From JAPHTQ01 sp050295975 (GTDB lineage Bacteria; Pseudomonadota; Gammaproteobacteria; Thiohalomonadales; Thiohalomonadaceae), in contig JBNKQR010000009.1 of assembly GCA_050295975.1 (NCBI GenBank), forward strand, positions 1 to 64,000: DNA of 64,000 bases. Reading direction: 5' to 3'. Below are positions 36,219 through 45,659 of the stretch, piece after piece. The notes under the pieces were generated by a model, which had not been told where the DNA came from, searched no databases, and saw nothing but the letters and a program-made list of their open reading frames with translations. Both the position numbers and the translations under genes were made by a program. The first letter of the stretch is position 1, and every line of letters begins with the position of its first letter.

Positions 36219-39200
36219 TTATATGGTTGGCTGGAACTCCGACGGTTCTTGCTTCGCCATATGCTCGTAGGTCTGCCAACGCAGGTCCAGTGACTCCTGC
36301 GCCAGTTTCATCAAGCGCTTCGCCTCTTCCGGATTGTTCTTCTGCAACACCTTGTAGCGCTGCTCGTTGTAGGCGAACTCTTCCAGTTTGATGGTCGGTG
36401 TCGTGGAGTCGAGGATGAAGGGTCGACGTCCTGCTTTACGCAGTTCCGGGTTGTAGCGAATCAGCGGCCAGTAGCCAGACTCCACAGCCTTCTGCTGCTG
36501 CGACAAGCTCTGGCGCATGTCGATGCCGTGCGCGATACAGGGACTGTAGGCGAGGATAATCGACGGACCCGGATAGGCCTCCGCTTCACGCATCGCCTGC
36601 AGGGTCTGCTGTGGGTTGGCACCCATCGCTACCCGTGCAACATAAACATTACCGTAGGAGATCGCCTGCAACGCCAGATCCTTCTTCGTCACTGCCTTAC
36701 CTGCAGCAGCGAACTTGGCAGTCGCGGCGATCGGGGTCGACTTGGAGGCCTGACCACCAGTGTTGGAGTAGACCTCAGTATCGAGTACCAGCACGTTGAT
36801 GTTACGGCCTGAAGCGAGTGCGTGGTCGAGACCGGATGAGCCGATGTCGTAGGCCCAGCCATCACCGCCCACCAGCCACACCGAACGGCGCACCAGATGA
36901 TCGGCCATGCTGTAGAGGGTACGGGCACGCGGATCGTCGATCTCTTTTAACTTCTCCTTCAGCTCATGTACCCGGTCGCGTTGACGACGCATCTGGTTGC
37001 CGATGTCCTGGGTTGTATCCAGCAGCGCATCGACGAACTCCTGCTCAAAGTGTTCGCTCATCTGCGCCAGCAGATGCTTCGCCATTGCGGTCTGCTGGTC
37101 TGCCGAAACACGCATCCCCAGACCGAACTCGGCGTTGTCCTCAAACAGGGAGTTGGACCAGGCCGGACCACGCCCCTCTTTGTTCACTGACCACGGTGTC
37201 GCCGGAAGGTTACCACCGTAGATGGAGGAACAACCCGTCGCGTTAGCCACTAGCAGACGCGGACCAAACAGCTGGGTCAGCAGTCGTACATAGGGGGTTT
37301 CGCCACAGCCAGCACAGGCACCGGAGAATTCGAACAACGGTTCCAGGAATTGCGCACCGCGCACCGAGGCGAAGTTAACGGTGGAACGACGGTTGACCGG
37401 AATGGTTTCGAAGAAGTCGATGTTCTCCTTGCCACTCTCCAGCAACGGCGCCTTGGCGGTCATGTTGATCGCCTTGCGTGATTTGTCGTTAAGATCAAAC
37501 GCCGGGCAGGCCTCAACACAGAGCCCACAACCGGTGCAGTCCTCCACATAGATCTGCAGGGTGTAACGAGTCTCTGGGAAACCGCGAGCGGTAACCACCG
37601 ACGACTCGAAGTTGGCCGGGGCATTCTCCAGAATCTTTTCGTTATAGAAGCGCGCACGAATAACGCTGTGTGGACAGACAAAGGAACAGTTACCGCACTG
37701 GATGCAGGTATCCGGTTCCCATTTCGGAATGAAGTCGGCGATGTTGCGCTTCTCCCAGCGGGCTGTGCCGCTAGGATAGGTGCCATCCATCGGGATCATC
37801 GAGACCGGCAGGTCATCGCCACGACCGGCAAGCATCGGTGCGGTAACCTCCTGCACGAACTGCGGCGCCAGCGGAGAAACAACCGGCTTCATGGCCTGTT
37901 TTGAGCTGACCTTCTTCGGTACTTTTACCTGGTGCAGGTAGTCCAGTGAGGCATCGACCGCCTTAAAGTTGAGGTCAACGATCTCCTGGCCCTTACGCAT
38001 GTAGGTCTTCTCGATCGCCGCCTTGATCTTGGCGATCGCCTCATCACGCGGCAATACACCGGAGAGGGCGAAGAAACAGGTCTGCATGATGGTGTTGATG
38101 CGACGTCCCATGCCTGCATTCCGCGCCACAGTGGTGGCATCGATGACGTAAAAATCGATCTGCTTGTCGATGATCTGCTTTTGCACCGGCTCCGGCAGTT
38201 CATCCCATACCTTGTCTGGACCAACCGGACTGTTGAGCAGGAACACCGATTTTGGCGCGGCGTTGTGCAGCATCTCTACCTGATCGATGAAGTTGGATTT
38301 ATGGCAGGCGATAAAGTTGGCCGAGGTGATCAGATACGGCGCACGGATCGGATCGGGACCGAAGCGCAGGTGCGAGGTGGTTTGTGAACCCGCCTTCTTC
38401 GAGTCATAAACAAAATAACCCTGACAGTTAAGGTCGGTGCTTTCGCCGATGATCTTAATCGAGTTTTTGTTGGCTGAGACGGTACCGTCGGAACCGAGAC
38501 CGTAGAACATGGCGCGGGTAACGTTGTCCGCTTCAATATCGAATGTCGGGTCGTAGTCGATGCTGGTCTGGGTGACATCATCGTTGATACCCACGGTGAA
38601 GTGGTTCTTCGCGGTACCGCTAGTGAGATTGTCCAGAACACCCTTGGCCATCGCCGGGGTGAACTCTTTGGAGGAGAGACCGTAGCGACCACCGATCACT
38701 TTCGGCATCGTCTTGAGCGTGCCACCACTTACAGCTTCAGAGAGCGCGGTAACCACGTCCTGATAGAGCGGTTCGCCCATGGCGCCCGGCTCTTTGGTGC
38801 GGTCCAGTACCGCAATGCGCTTAACGCTCTTCGGCAACGCGCCGATAAGATGTGACATGCTGAAGGGACGGAACAGACGCACAGTAATCACACCGTACTT
38901 GCCACCGTCAGCGTTGAGCTTTTTGATCGTCTCTTCCATGGTCTGGGTACCAGAACCCATCATCACCACAACGCTATCCGCTTTTGGATCACCGAAGTAG
39001 TCGAACAGGTGGTACTGACGACCGGTCAGTTTAGCCAGCTCGTCCATCGTCTCCTGCACGATGTCAGGCACTGCGGCGTAGTAAGGGTTGGCGCTCTCAC
39101 GACCCTGGAAGTAAACATCAGGGTTTTGTGCTGTACCGCGAATGAACGGGTTGTCCGGATTCAATGCGCGGTTGCGGTGGGCGATGACCAATTCGTCATC

Positions 39201-39800
39201 GATCATGGCGCGGATCTGCTCGTCCGGGATCAGACTGATTTTGTTGATCTCATGGGAAGTACGGAAGCCGTCGAAGAAGTTAATGAACGGTACCCGTGCC
39301 TTCAATGTGGCTGCGTGGCAGATCAGCGCAGCGTCGTGCGCCTCCTGTACTGAATTGGATCCAAGCATGGCCCAGCCGGTCATGCGTGCTGCCATTACAT
39401 CCTGGTGGTCACCGAAGATGGAGAGCGCCTGTGCAGCGATCGAACGTGCCGCCACATGGAACACCGCGGAGGTCAACTCACCGGCGATCTTGAACATGTT
39501 CGGCAGCATCAACAGCAGGCCCTGCGATGCGGTGTAGGTGGTGGTCAGGGCACCGGTTTGCAACGCACCGTGTGCAGTACCGGCGGCACCGCCTTCGCTC
39601 TGCATCTCGATAACCTGCGGTACTTCACCCCAGATATTTTTGATTCCCTGGGTGGCCCACAGGTCGGAGAGTTCCGACATGTCTGACGACGGGGTAATCG
39701 GATAGATCGAGCAGATATCACTAACCCGATAAGCGATGTGGGCGGTGGCGTGACCACCATCGACGGTAACCTGTTTAATCTTGTTCTCTTTCTTACTCAT
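36219..39800 (-). CDS. nifJ: Pyruvate:ferredoxin (flavodoxin) oxidoreductase
   Basis: The 1193-residue homodimer subunit oxidises pyruvate and CoA to acetyl-CoA and CO2, reducing ferredoxin or flavodoxin; it can run in reverse for CO2 fixation. Domains in order are: pyrimidine-binding domain (YPITPSSDMSELSD), gamma domain, two 4Fe-4S motifs (CIQCGNCSFVCPH near 698, CTGCGLCVEACP near 752), proximal cluster cysteines (GACAGCGETPY) and the thiamine diphosphate domain with GCSSIYGG. A GTG at 39815 overlapping the upstream stop (GTGA) is the alternative start; the ATG at 39800 was preferred. It follows the GltD-like gene directly and probably uses it as electron partner. Confidence 0.95.
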   Translation of the reverse strand: MSKKENKIKQVTVDGGHATAHIAYRVSDICSIYPITPSSDMSELSDLWATQGIKNIWGEVPQVIEMQSEGGAAGTAHGALQTGALTTTYTASQGLLLMLPNMFKIAGELTSAVFHVAARSIAAQALSIFGDHQDVMAARMTGWAMLGSNSVQEAHDAALICHAATLKARVPFINFFDGFRTSHEINKISLIPDEQIRAMIDDELVIAHRNRALNPDNPFIRGTAQNPDVYFQGRESANPYYAAVPDIVQETMDELAKLTGRQYHLFDYFGDPKADSVVVMMGSGTQTMEETIKKLNADGGKYGVITVRLFRPFSMSHLIGALPKSVKRIAVLDRTKEPGAMGEPLYQDVVTALSEAVSGGTLKTMPKVIGGRYGLSSKEFTPAMAKGVLDNLTSGTAKNHFTVGINDDVTQTSIDYDPTFDIEADNVTRAMFYGLGSDGTVSANKNSIKIIGESTDLNCQGYFVYDSKKAGSQTTSHLRFGPDPIRAPYLITSANFIACHKSNFIDQVEMLHNAAPKSVFLLNSPVGPDKVWDELPEPVQKQIIDKQIDFYVIDATTVARNAGMGRRINTIMQTCFFALSGVLPRDEAIAKIKAAIEKTYMRKGQEIVDLNFKAVDASLDYLHQVKVPKKVSSKQAMKPVVSPLAPQFVQEVTAPMLAGRGDDLPVSMIPMDGTYPSGTARWEKRNIADFIPKWEPDTCIQCGNCSFVCPHSVIRARFYNEKILENAPANFESSVVTARGFPETRYTLQIYVEDCTGCGLCVEACPAFDLNDKSRKAINMTAKAPLLESGKENIDFFETIPVNRRSTVNFASVRGAQFLEPLFEFSGACAGCGETPYVRLLTQLFGPRLLVANATGCSSIYGGNLPATPWSVNKEGRGPAWSNSLFEDNAEFGLGMRVSADQQTAMAKHLLAQMSEHFEQEFVDALLDTTQDIGNQMRRQRDRVHELKEKLKEIDDPRARTLYSMADHLVRRSVWLVGGDGWAYDIGSSGLDHALASGRNINVLVLDTEVYSNTGGQASKSTPIAATAKFAAAGKAVTKKDLALQAISYGNVYVARVAMGANPQQTLQAMREAEAYPGPSIILAYSPCIAHGIDMRQSLSQQQKAVESGYWPLIRYNPELRKAGRRPFILDSTTPTIKLEEFAYNEQRYKVLQKNNPEEAKRLMKLAQESLDLRWQTYEHMAKQEPSEFQPTI

Positions 39801-39811
39801 ACTGTTCTTTC

Positions 39812-41446
39812 TCACTCCGCGGCTTTGGCGCTTTCGGGGACCATCTCAATGGCGTGGCAAGGGCACTGCTCCATGCAGGTGCCACAGCCGGTGCAAAGGC
39901 TGTAGTCGTAACGGTACTTGTTGCCGGGACCGAGTTTGATTATCGCGTCCTCCGGGCAGGAGCCGTAACAGCCGTCGCACTCGAAGCAGTTACCACAGGA
40001 GAGGCAGCGCTTCGCCTCATAAACCGCCTCTTTCTCACTAATCCCCTTGAGGATCTCTTCAAAACCGCCAAGACGCTGCGACAGCGGCAGATGCGGTTGC
40101 TCAACCTGGGGCGCTTCGGTGCGGTACCAGAGTTGCAGTTTTTCGTGGTTGATGATTTCGTGCTTGGGGCGGGGCATGTAGGTCTCACCACGCAGCCAGG
40201 CATCGATGTGACGCGCAGCCTTCTTGCCATGTCCGGTAGCGATAGTGACCGAACGCTTGGAGGGAACCATGTCACCGCCAGCGAAGATGCCGCCGTGGCC
40301 GGTCATCATATTGTCACCGACAACTACGGTACCGTCCGCCTTGAACTCAATGCCGGGTACGCGACCGAGGAAACCGGTATCGGTCTCCTGACCCACCGCC
40401 ATAATCAGCGAGTCGGCCTCCAGCTTTTCAAATTTACCGGTGGGACGCGGCTTGCCGTCCTCGCCCATCTCCATGATCTCCACCTCGATGGTGGAACCGT
40501 CGACCTCTTTGATGGAGCGCAACCAGTTGATCTTGACCCCCTCTTCCACCGCTTCATCGGCCTCGAAGGCGTGCGCCGCCATGTTGTCACGGTCGCGGCG
40601 GTAGATGATCATCGCCTCGTCCACGCCCATACGTTTGGCCACACGGGCTGCATCCATGGCCGTGTTACCGCCACCGTAGATGGCGACGCGACGACCCAGC
40701 TGCAGCTTCTCACCGTTCTCCACACTCTTGAGGAAGCTGACCGCGTCCATCATCCCTTTGGCATCTCGTGCCGGGACATCAATTCTTTTCGAGAGGTGGG
40801 CACCGACCGCAACGAATACCGCATCGAAATTACCGGCGGTCTTCTCACCCAGCACATCGTCCACCCGATAATTGAGGTGGAACTTCACCCCCATCTCCTC
40901 GACCCGTTTGATTTCACGCTCCAGCTCGTCGCGAGGCATGCGGTAGGCAGGGATACCGAAATGGATCATGCCACCCGCCACTGGACCGGCCTCGAAGATC
41001 TCGACCGTATGACCCATGCGGGTCAGGTGATAGGCCGCTGAGAGACCGCTGGGGCCACCACCGACCACCATCACCCGCTTACCGCCGGGACGTGGCTTGT
41101 ACTCAGGCTTCCAGCCCTTTTCCATCGCCATATCACCAAGGAAACGCTCCACCGCGTGAATACTCACCTCTTCATCGGTGTAGACCCGATTACAGGCGGT
41201 CTCACAGGGGTGATAACAGACCCGACCATGAATCGCCGGGAAGGGATTGTTCTCAATCAGAAGTTGCCAGGCGTCCTCGTACTTTCCTTCCTGCGCTAAT
41301 GCCAACCATCCCTGGATATCTTCACCCGCCGGACAGGCGTTGTTGCACGGCGGCAGGAAGTCCATATAGACGGGCCTACGTGTGCGATGTGCCCCGGTGC
41401 CCTTGGCGAACTTATCCGGGGAGGCGGTCATATCCTTAGCATTCAT
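39812..41446 (-). CDS. GltD-like FAD/NAD(P)-dependent iron-sulfur oxidoreductase
   Basis: A 544-residue flavoprotein. The N-terminal cysteine-rich domain (CNNACPAGEDIQGW, then CYHPCETACNR) binds two 4Fe-4S clusters as in the glutamate synthase small subunit. FAD binds at VVGGGPSGLSAAYHL and NAD(P)H at YGGGNTAMDAARVA. The C-terminus adds a ferredoxin-like domain (CGNCFECDGCYGSCP, CTGCGTCMEQCPC). No glutamate synthase large subunit is present, so it probably shuttles electrons between NAD(P)H and the ferredoxin of the neighbouring PFOR. The ATG at 41446 was chosen with GAGAGA upstream; the frame extends 30 codons further without support. Confidence 0.85.
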   Translation of the reverse strand: MNAKDMTASPDKFAKGTGAHRTRRPVYMDFLPPCNNACPAGEDIQGWLALAQEGKYEDAWQLLIENNPFPAIHGRVCYHPCETACNRVYTDEEVSIHAVERFLGDMAMEKGWKPEYKPRPGGKRVMVVGGGPSGLSAAYHLTRMGHTVEIFEAGPVAGGMIHFGIPAYRMPRDELEREIKRVEEMGVKFHLNYRVDDVLGEKTAGNFDAVFVAVGAHLSKRIDVPARDAKGMMDAVSFLKSVENGEKLQLGRRVAIYGGGNTAMDAARVAKRMGVDEAMIIYRRDRDNMAAHAFEADEAVEEGVKINWLRSIKEVDGSTIEVEIMEMGEDGKPRPTGKFEKLEADSLIMAVGQETDTGFLGRVPGIEFKADGTVVVGDNMMTGHGGIFAGGDMVPSKRSVTIATGHGKKAARHIDAWLRGETYMPRPKHEIINHEKLQLWYRTEAPQVEQPHLPLSQRLGGFEEILKGISEKEAVYEAKRCLSCGNCFECDGCYGSCPEDAIIKLGPGNKYRYDYSLCTGCGTCMEQCPCHAIEMVPESAKAAE

Positions 41447-41726
41447 AAGTTTTTCTCTCAAATTCAAAGATTTACTGAAATTATTTTTATGGAGATTCAA
41501 AATGTGGGGCATTGTACATGAAAAACAAGAAACCAATAGTATTTATTAAAATAAACAATACTTGGTTCTCAAAAGGGGACTTTTCCTCATTGTTGAAGCG
41601 CCTCTCTCTTGAGAATCGCTCGAGCCTGCCTTTTATTCGGCCATATGAACCATTCTTCCCCTTTCCCATGGCGCGAATGAAGAATATGAACAAAACTCTG
41701 AGACAAGCCCAGAAAGAGGACGCCCC
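41447..41726. other. Intergenic region upstream of the PFOR operon
   Basis: This AT-rich stretch of 280 bases holds the promoter of the minus-strand operon. A -10-like TACAAT (41511-41516, minus strand) lies about 65 bases before the GltD-like start, without a good -35 box. An imperfect 11-bp inverted repeat spans 41531-41567 just upstream of it. No FNR box was recognised. The small frames here look spurious. Confidence 0.4.
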
Positions 41727-42167
41727 ATGAAGAAGAAGAACAATCTGGAATCGGCGGTATATGTGTCAGCGGTTGCCGTGGCGATTGGTGTATTTCTGCC
41801 CCTGACACGTTTACCCATTTATGGTGACGTCACCTATTACCGGATTGCTCATCTTGAGGCCCTGCTGGTTGTCCTGTTTGCTCTTGCCACCCCCGTCCTG
41901 CTCTATACGAAAAAGAACAAACTGCTGTGGCTGGCCCCGGCAGCGATCTGGCTAACGCTACTATTCCCAGCAATAAAGGGTTTGCTTAGCCCAAAAGGCA
42001 AAGGCGGAGTGTTCGGTCAACTGGGTGACAGTGCTTCCTCAGCGATGGGTGAGTTTGCCGCGGATATCTTTATGAATATCGCTGATTTCAGCTGGGGTGG
42101 TGTGATCTTTATCCTCGGCCTACTGGCATTAAGCGTAAGTTGCAGTCTTCGCTCAAGAATGCGTTGA
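41727..42167 (+). CDS. Small membrane protein of unknown function
   Basis: This 146-residue protein has about four hydrophobic segments (near residues 9-26, 42-60, 68-85 and 122-140), a lysine-rich N-terminus (MKKKNN) and an arginine-rich tail. A GAGGA lies nine bases upstream of the ATG. No family was recognised. It is transcribed divergently from the PFOR operon and in line with a YqaE-like gene 42 bases downstream. Confidence 0.65.
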   Translation: MKKKNNLESAVYVSAVAVAIGVFLPLTRLPIYGDVTYYRIAHLEALLVVLFALATPVLLYTKKNKLLWLAPAAIWLTLLFPAIKGLLSPKGKGGVFGQLGDSASSAMGEFAADIFMNIADFSWGGVIFILGLLALSVSCSLRSRMR

Positions 42168-42209
42168 TTCAATCACTGGCTTCTACGTTTTTCGACAGGG
42201 GAGCAAACA

Positions 42210-42371
42210 ATGAAAACCAACAAACTACTTCTAATTATTCTCGCCATCCTGCTCGCACCGATTGCGGTCTATCTCAAGAAAGGGGCAGGTAAAGACCTTA
42301 TGATTAACATCATTCTCTGCCTTATCTTCTATATACCCGGTGTAATTCACGCCCTGTTCATCGTTATGTAG
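42210..42371 (+). CDS. YqaE/Pmp3-family small membrane protein
   Basis: A 53-residue protein with two hydrophobic helices joined by a short polar turn (KKGAGKD). The second helix, INIILCLIFYIPGVIHALF, carries the family's characteristic IPGxxHA signature. A GGGGAG lies seven bases upstream of the ATG. Members of the Pmp3/YqaE (UPF0057) family are membrane-potential or stress-related proteolipids in bacteria, yeast and plants. The specific role here is unknown. Confidence 0.85.
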   Translation: MKTNKLLLIILAILLAPIAVYLKKGAGKDLMINIILCLIFYIPGVIHALFIVM

Positions 42372-42425
42372 CCACTACTGAAATCAGGCGCTGAAATTGT
42401 GCAAACCATTTACTTGCTCAGGGTA

Positions 42426-42842
42426 TCAATTTTGCGAGCTGCGTAGTCGAGAAACGATCTGTGAGTGGCGGAGCTGAGAAACGAACTGTTCCAGCCCCAC
42501 AAAGAAATTATGGTATGCGATGTGGTACTGAGGTAACGGTTCTTTGTTAACCAACATTTCTGCCTGCACAAGTACACCTTTAGCGGTCTGTTCCAGGGAA
42601 AGATTCATCGCAAGTTGCTTACCATATTTTTCTACATAACGTACTGACTTAACTGTCCATTGCGTGGTATCCACACTCTCAATACGAAAACCAAACTCCT
42701 GCAAGGTTGCCAGCGCCGCCTGCATTGTAGTGTTTTTATCAAGCTCTTCGTATTCAACTCCTCGACCTTCCGCAGCATGTGCGTCGAAGTAACCGAGTGA
42801 GAAAATAACCAGAAATAGCAGAGACCTGAAGAGAAATTTCAT
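42426..42842 (-). CDS. Secreted protein of unknown function, paralogue of its upstream neighbour
   Basis: The 138-residue product has a signal peptide (cleavage near AHAAEG) and a small alpha/beta domain. A helix-strand pattern, MQAALATLQEFGFRIESVD, resembles LTTAAAEALTEMGFTIVQQE in the upstream lipoprotein, and both end with an aromatic-rich helix (FFVGLEQFVSQL against FFKRIQDKL). Its start overlaps the stop of that gene by four bases (ATGA). Function is unknown; the pair probably works together in the periplasm. Confidence 0.7.
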   Translation of the reverse strand: MKFLFRSLLFLVIFSLGYFDAHAAEGRGVEYEELDKNTTMQAALATLQEFGFRIESVDTTQWTVKSVRYVEKYGKQLAMNLSLEQTAKGVLVQAEMLVNKEPLPQYHIAYHNFFVGLEQFVSQLRHSQIVSRLRSSQN

Positions 42843-43402
42843 AGTCCCTCCACCGGCAAGGCAACTGCACTGATTCTCAGTTTATCCTGTATCCGTTTAA
42901 AGAAATCCGCATAGACCTCATCACTAGCAACATGTTCTGTCTCAGTAATCCGATTGTTAGTGTTGTACATCGAACGTTGCACGGTCAGACGCACAATCTC
43001 ATCCTTTCCTTCCTCTGGTAAAATCACAACATTTGCAGCGAAGATTTCGTGATCATCAATACCACTACCACCTCCACCGGGAAGATTCCCATGGGTCAAA
43101 ACGGCTAACAAAAATACCGCCGTTATCTCAAGGACTTCACCAGCATCAAACGCATTGACTTGCTGTGTCGCCGATACAAAACCAAGGCCCGGCTCCTGCT
43201 GCACAATAGTGAAACCCATCTCAGTCAATGCCTCTGCAGCGGCTGTCGTAAGGGCGCTTCTGTTTGTTGTGGGGAATAGGCGTGACTGTATCGTGCGCAA
43301 TGCTTCAAGGTCGTCAGGGGCGTTCAACTCCTCCTCAACTTTGAAACTACTACACGCACTCAACAGAATTATTAGAAACAGCGGTATGGTTCTCTTCAGC
43401 AC
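42839..43402 (-). CDS. Lipoprotein of unknown function
   Basis: This 187-residue protein starts with a lipoprotein signal peptide (IILLSAC). The mature part contains a helix-strand unit, LTTAAAEALTEMGFTIVQQE, reminiscent of the helix-grip units of BamC-like proteins. A hydrophobic stretch near residues 90-105 is followed by the flexible glycine run NLPGGGGSG. It is translationally coupled to the secreted paralogue downstream. Family not recognised. Confidence 0.7.
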   Translation of the reverse strand: MLKRTIPLFLIILLSACSSFKVEEELNAPDDLEALRTIQSRLFPTTNRSALTTAAAEALTEMGFTIVQQEPGLGFVSATQQVNAFDAGEVLEITAVFLLAVLTHGNLPGGGGSGIDDHEIFAANVVILPEEGKDEIVRLTVQRSMYNTNNRITETEHVASDEVYADFFKRIQDKLRISAVALPVEGL

Positions 43403-43617
43403 GTTCGCCTCCTCTGCGGGTGCCTGAGTTCCAGCGTATTACATGACTGACGGGAAACGCCAGACTCAGGCGCTCTATTATGTCTCTGTCCGTCGAAAAA
43501 AGTTGATAGTCCGCGAAGAAACGAACCACAAAAGTAGAACGCGTAACTTAACAAAAGTTCAGCAAGTCAGTTTTCTAAACCAGAATGGTTTACTCAGATT
43601 TGGAAATGAAAAGTGGA

Positions 43618-45123
43618 TTATTTCCTTTTCTTGCTGCGCCGCAAACGGGAGAGTAACCGTCGTGCCAGATCACCGAACAGTTCGGTCTGGGTCGGATGGG
43701 GATGAATTGCATGGGCGACCTGTTCCAGGGTCAGTTCCGCTTCGACCATCATTACTGCTTCGCCAATCAACGCATCGGTATGATCCGCCAGCAGGTGTAC
43801 ACCCAAGATGCGATGGCTCTCTTTATCGGCAACGATCTTGATCAGGCCGTGGGTCTCACCGCTGAGCATGGCGCGGGCATCCACACTCATCGGCACCTTC
43901 ACCTCGGCGGCATCGATACCCTGCTCTTTCGCCTGTGCCAGGGAGAGACCTACGAAACCGGCTTCCGGACGAGTGAAGATCACGCCACAATCCTTCGCCT
44001 CGTTATAGGCCATCTCTTCACCGAGAATCGTTGCTGCGGCAACGCGTCCCTGCTGTGCCGCGGTATGTGCCAGCATCAAACCACCGATGACGTCACCGAC
44101 AGCGAAGATGTGCGGCACCGAAGTGCGACAGTGTTGGTCGGCCTTGATCACGCCGTTCTCTTCGGCAACACCGGCCTTGTCCAGTTGCAGGCCTGCCAAT
44201 ACAGGACGTTTGCCCGTGGCCATCAACACATAATCGCATTCGAACTGCTCTTCACCATCGCCAACCGAGTATGTGAGAAGTATCGAGCCTGGTGTGCCCT
44301 CAATCGACTGGATTGAGGCGCTGGTGCTGATGGTAAGACGCGGGTCATTTTCCAACACGGCGGTGAGTTGTTTGGCGATCTCAGACTCCACCTCGGCGAG
44401 TATGCGTTGCTGTGCCTCCAGCAGCAGGACTTCCGTTCCGAAGTCCTGGAAGATCTGCGCCATCTCCATACCAATGGCACCGCCGCCGATAATACCGAGG
44501 CGCTTGGGTTGCTCTTTCAATCCCCAGATGGTGTCGGAGGTGAGTACACCCCCACTATCCAAGCCTTCACGGGCGCCAGGGATCCCCGGCACAAAGGGCG
44601 GTGCACCGGTGGCGATGACTGCACAGCCGAAACTGATCGTCTCACCACCACTACCGTCGCCTTTTTCTCCGCGCTGATGTGGGTTGTCGCTGTTGCCGGA
44701 GGTATCGACAACAACCTGATGCTCGCCTGCAAAGCTGGCAAAACCGTGAATGACCTTAATCTTCACGCCCCTGTCGGCCTTGAATGCCATCTCACCGCGC
44801 TGCTCCAGCACATTGCGGCGATGCGCCTCCAGTTTGTTCCAGTCGAGGGCTGGTGTGCCACTGCTAACACCCAACAATTCATCCCCGGCACGATCACGTA
44901 TACGATCCGCCGCGCCACGCCACGCTTTGGAGGGGATACAACCGCGCCACAGACATTCGCCGCCAGGTAACGGGGCATCGTTGATCATTGCCACACTCAG
45001 GCCGTGACCGGACAGGTCGCGGGCACAATCTTCACCACCGGGTCCGCCGCCAATAACGACAACATCGTAGTCCCACTCACCCGCGGGGATCCCGGTAACA
45101 CTGGAGGCACTAATTTCTGACAT
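43618..45123 (-). CDS. Pyridine nucleotide-disulfide oxidoreductase (dihydrolipoyl dehydrogenase-like)
   Basis: This 501-residue flavoprotein has FAD motif VVIGGGPGGEDCA, the redox disulfide GGECLWRGCIPSK, NAD motif IIGGGAIGMEMAQ and, at the C-terminus, HPHPTQTE, the active-site His-Glu region of the lipoamide dehydrogenase/mercuric reductase family. It is not beside a 2-oxoacid dehydrogenase and lacks a lipoyl domain, so its disulfide substrate is open. The N-terminal Met at 45123 was chosen with AGGA upstream. An oddity is the strongly basic tail (RRLLSRLRRSKKRK). Confidence 0.85.
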   Translation of the reverse strand: MSEISASSVTGIPAGEWDYDVVVIGGGPGGEDCARDLSGHGLSVAMINDAPLPGGECLWRGCIPSKAWRGAADRIRDRAGDELLGVSSGTPALDWNKLEAHRRNVLEQRGEMAFKADRGVKIKVIHGFASFAGEHQVVVDTSGNSDNPHQRGEKGDGSGGETISFGCAVIATGAPPFVPGIPGAREGLDSGGVLTSDTIWGLKEQPKRLGIIGGGAIGMEMAQIFQDFGTEVLLLEAQQRILAEVESEIAKQLTAVLENDPRLTISTSASIQSIEGTPGSILLTYSVGDGEEQFECDYVLMATGKRPVLAGLQLDKAGVAEENGVIKADQHCRTSVPHIFAVGDVIGGLMLAHTAAQQGRVAAATILGEEMAYNEAKDCGVIFTRPEAGFVGLSLAQAKEQGIDAAEVKVPMSVDARAMLSGETHGLIKIVADKESHRILGVHLLADHTDALIGEAVMMVEAELTLEQVAHAIHPHPTQTELFGDLARRLLSRLRRSKKRK

Positions 45124-45251
45124 GCTAAATTTTCCTGGCTGGCAACATCTGGGGCATTTTGGGCCATGCGGGAGGGTTTGCAAAGCGTGAAGCCTCGCAG
45201 ATTGTACTCACTTGGCACTACGAGTAATATCCACTTTATTTGTATGTATTT

Positions 45252-45659
45252 ATGGAATGTAACTTGCCTACCCCTCAGGAAGCAGAGAGCATCGTTCAGA
45301 CTTGGCTGACAGAGCTGAGCAGGACGGCAGCAGAACATGACCTCCCGGCACATATGCGGTTAGTGTCACGCCAGGTAAAGGTCGTCGGTATTCCCAATGC
45401 GGGAAGTATTGATTACGACGGCTGGAAGCTACGTCGATTCAACGAATTCAACGGCAAATTGTTGCTGAATCTCGGCTATCAACTACGCGCGGTCATAAAC
45501 ACCAAAGAGGATCAGATCATCTTCAGCGTGCAAGAGACGATGAAAGCCAGCAACGGCAAGTCGGTTGTTGCCAACAAGGATGTGGTTCTATTCAAGGAGG
45601 AGGATGGGAACTGGCGGGTTCGCTATGAGCGCTACGAGCAGATCATTCCGTCGCACTAA
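45252..45659 (+). CDS. Hypothetical protein with NTF2-like character
   Basis: A 135-residue soluble protein with an N-terminal helix (PTPQEAESIVQTWLTELSRT) and a series of strands ending DVVLFKEEDGNWRVRYERYEQ, the pattern of SnoaL/NTF2-like folds. No catalytic motif was identified and the call is tentative. The ATG at 45252 is preferred to a TTG four codons upstream; neither has a clear ribosome binding site. Its 3' end overlaps the convergent permease gene by 17 bases. Confidence 0.6.
   Translation: MECNLPTPQEAESIVQTWLTELSRTAAEHDLPAHMRLVSRQVKVVGIPNAGSIDYDGWKLRRFNEFNGKLLLNLGYQLRAVINTKEDQIIFSVQETMKASNGKSVVANKDVVLFKEEDGNWRVRYERYEQIIPSH

Noticed and set aside
39854..41041. A 395-codon open frame on the plus strand
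   Set aside because: It lies entirely antisense to the GltD-like gene; its open length comes from codon bias of the real gene and it matches no protein family.
41512..41730. A 72-codon plus-strand frame upstream of the 146-aa membrane protein
   Set aside because: It overlaps the operon promoter region and the real start at 41727, with no coding features.
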